Below the pieces are notes generated by a model. It searched no databases, was not told the origin of the DNA, and saw nothing but the letters and a program-made list of their open reading frames with translations. The position numbers were made by a program, and so were the translations under genes. This document shows, one piece after another, positions 63,501 to 64,000 of a stretch of DNA of 64,000 bases. How positions within the stretch are numbered: the first letter of the stretch is position 1; every line of letters begins with the position of its first letter. The stretch is from Opeltia flavorubescens (lineage: Eukaryota > Ascomycota > Lecanoromycetes > Teloschistales > Teloschistaceae). Location of the stretch: assembly GCA_000442125.1 (NCBI GenBank), contig KE546972.1, positions 1,200,022 to 1,264,021 of the forward strand. The letters are read 5' to 3'.

Positions 63501-64000
63501 CTGGATTTAATACTAGAAGAAATATAATTCTATTATTTAAATATATTAATAAATTCGATAATATTTATAAATTTATTAAACCGTTATAAATTTTTTAATA
63601 AATTTAAAAGATAAAAATATAAATTTAAACTATTCTAGATAAAATTTATTACTAGTTTTTAGATATAAATTTAAAAGCTTTTATTTTTAAAAACTATAAT
63701 AGCGTTATTATAGAAATTATTTATTATTTTAATAAAAATCTGTAGATACTCGCCCTAATTTATAAAATAAATAATAATAGAAGCTATACTAGCTTAAATT
63801 ACCCGATTACTAGAAAATTCCTATATTAAAGAACGGTATAGACCTAGACTTTTTTTATAGATATAGTTAGTATAAATTTTAAAAATTATTATAAAAGCTC
63901 GATTCTATTTTAAAAATCGTTTAATATATTTTTAGAACTTTTTAATATAAAAAATAATTATAATAAAAGCTAGTATAATAATAAAATTAGTTAAATTTTT
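57535..64000 (-). pseudogene. A4 gag-pol relic
   Basis: Colinear with A3 from about 34000 to 40480 and with A2 on the other strand. From left to right: chromodomain-like and GPY/F parts, integrase, RNase H (about 59560-59760), RT (active site near 60240), protease and gag-like parts. Gag runs to the window edge. The copy is broken by very many stops. Confidence 0.7.

Larger units (their letters stand above)
40913..64000 (-). mobile_element. Element A4, Ty3/gypsy fossil on minus, interrupted by E, running off the window
   Basis: Own sequence is 40913-41198 and 57535-64000. Its 3' LTR and the last 80 bases before it lie left of E; the rest follows E without a gap. About 440 bp, the 5' LTR and leader, should lie beyond the right end. 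The RT active-site region lies near 60240; integrase and the chromodomain-like part lie about 57600-59000. One ambiguous base lies at 57584. Broken by very many stops. Its 3' LTR is better kept than its body. It is the oldest layer of the right series. Confidence 0.9.

Noticed and set aside
1-64000. Mitochondrial, apicomplexan or slime-mould DNA, because of the AT content
   Set aside because: The bias is specific to loss of CA/TG with gain of TA between repeat copies, and the content is nested gypsy and copia elements, which fits fungal RIP. No mitochondrial gene is visible.
1-64000. Telomere repeats, rDNA or tRNA genes
   Set aside because: No TTAGGG-type arrays, no rRNA-like GC-rich conserved blocks and no tRNA cloverleaf with intact box motifs were found by reading.

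Overview
This window is a gene-free, extremely AT-rich block built almost entirely of dead LTR retrotransposons nested inside one another. CpA and TpG are nearly absent and TpA is greatly over-represented: bases 9121-9180 hold no CA, no TG and 15 TA. Wherever two copies or two LTRs can be compared, the differences are overwhelmingly C/T and G/A transitions. This is the signature of repeat-induced point mutation (RIP), so the host is very probably a filamentous ascomycete (Pezizomycotina) and the window part of an AT-isochore, heterochromatic or centromere-like region. I cannot name the species. No host gene, tRNA or rRNA could be supported.

I recognise five element families, labelled here A to E. 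A, C, D and E are Ty3/gypsy-type with integrase followed by a GPY/F-like and chromodomain-like tail. B is Ty1/copia-type, with integrase before reverse transcriptase. Borders were set from paired LTRs of equal length and from 5-bp target-site duplications (TSDs).

Left series (833-32750): D2, a 5'-truncated D copy on +, was hit by A1 (955-30173, TSD TTAAT). A1 was hit by B (2101-9072) and by C (14737-29842, TSD AAACT). C was hit by D1 (17806-25519, minus strand). The order of arrival is therefore D2, then A1, then B and C, then D1, and family D brackets A and C in time.

Right series (33727-64000, running off the window): A4 (minus, 40913 to beyond the end) was hit by E (41199-57529, TSD TCTAC/TCTAT). 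E was hit by A2 (47090-54284, TSD ATTAT). A3 (minus, 33727-40911) landed on the last bases of the A4 LTR, which gives a false tandem LTR-LTR junction at 40707-41117.

Only about 1.8 kb falls outside these elements: 1-832 (unidentified, partly less mutated, with a 79-codon open stretch on minus) and 32751-33722 (spacer). All coding relics are broken by very many stops. The three longest ATG-started open frames are chance products of AT-rich DNA. I found no intact gene system. What is notable is the reciprocal nesting, the long unexplained 3' tails of C, D and E, and a few less-mutated islands.
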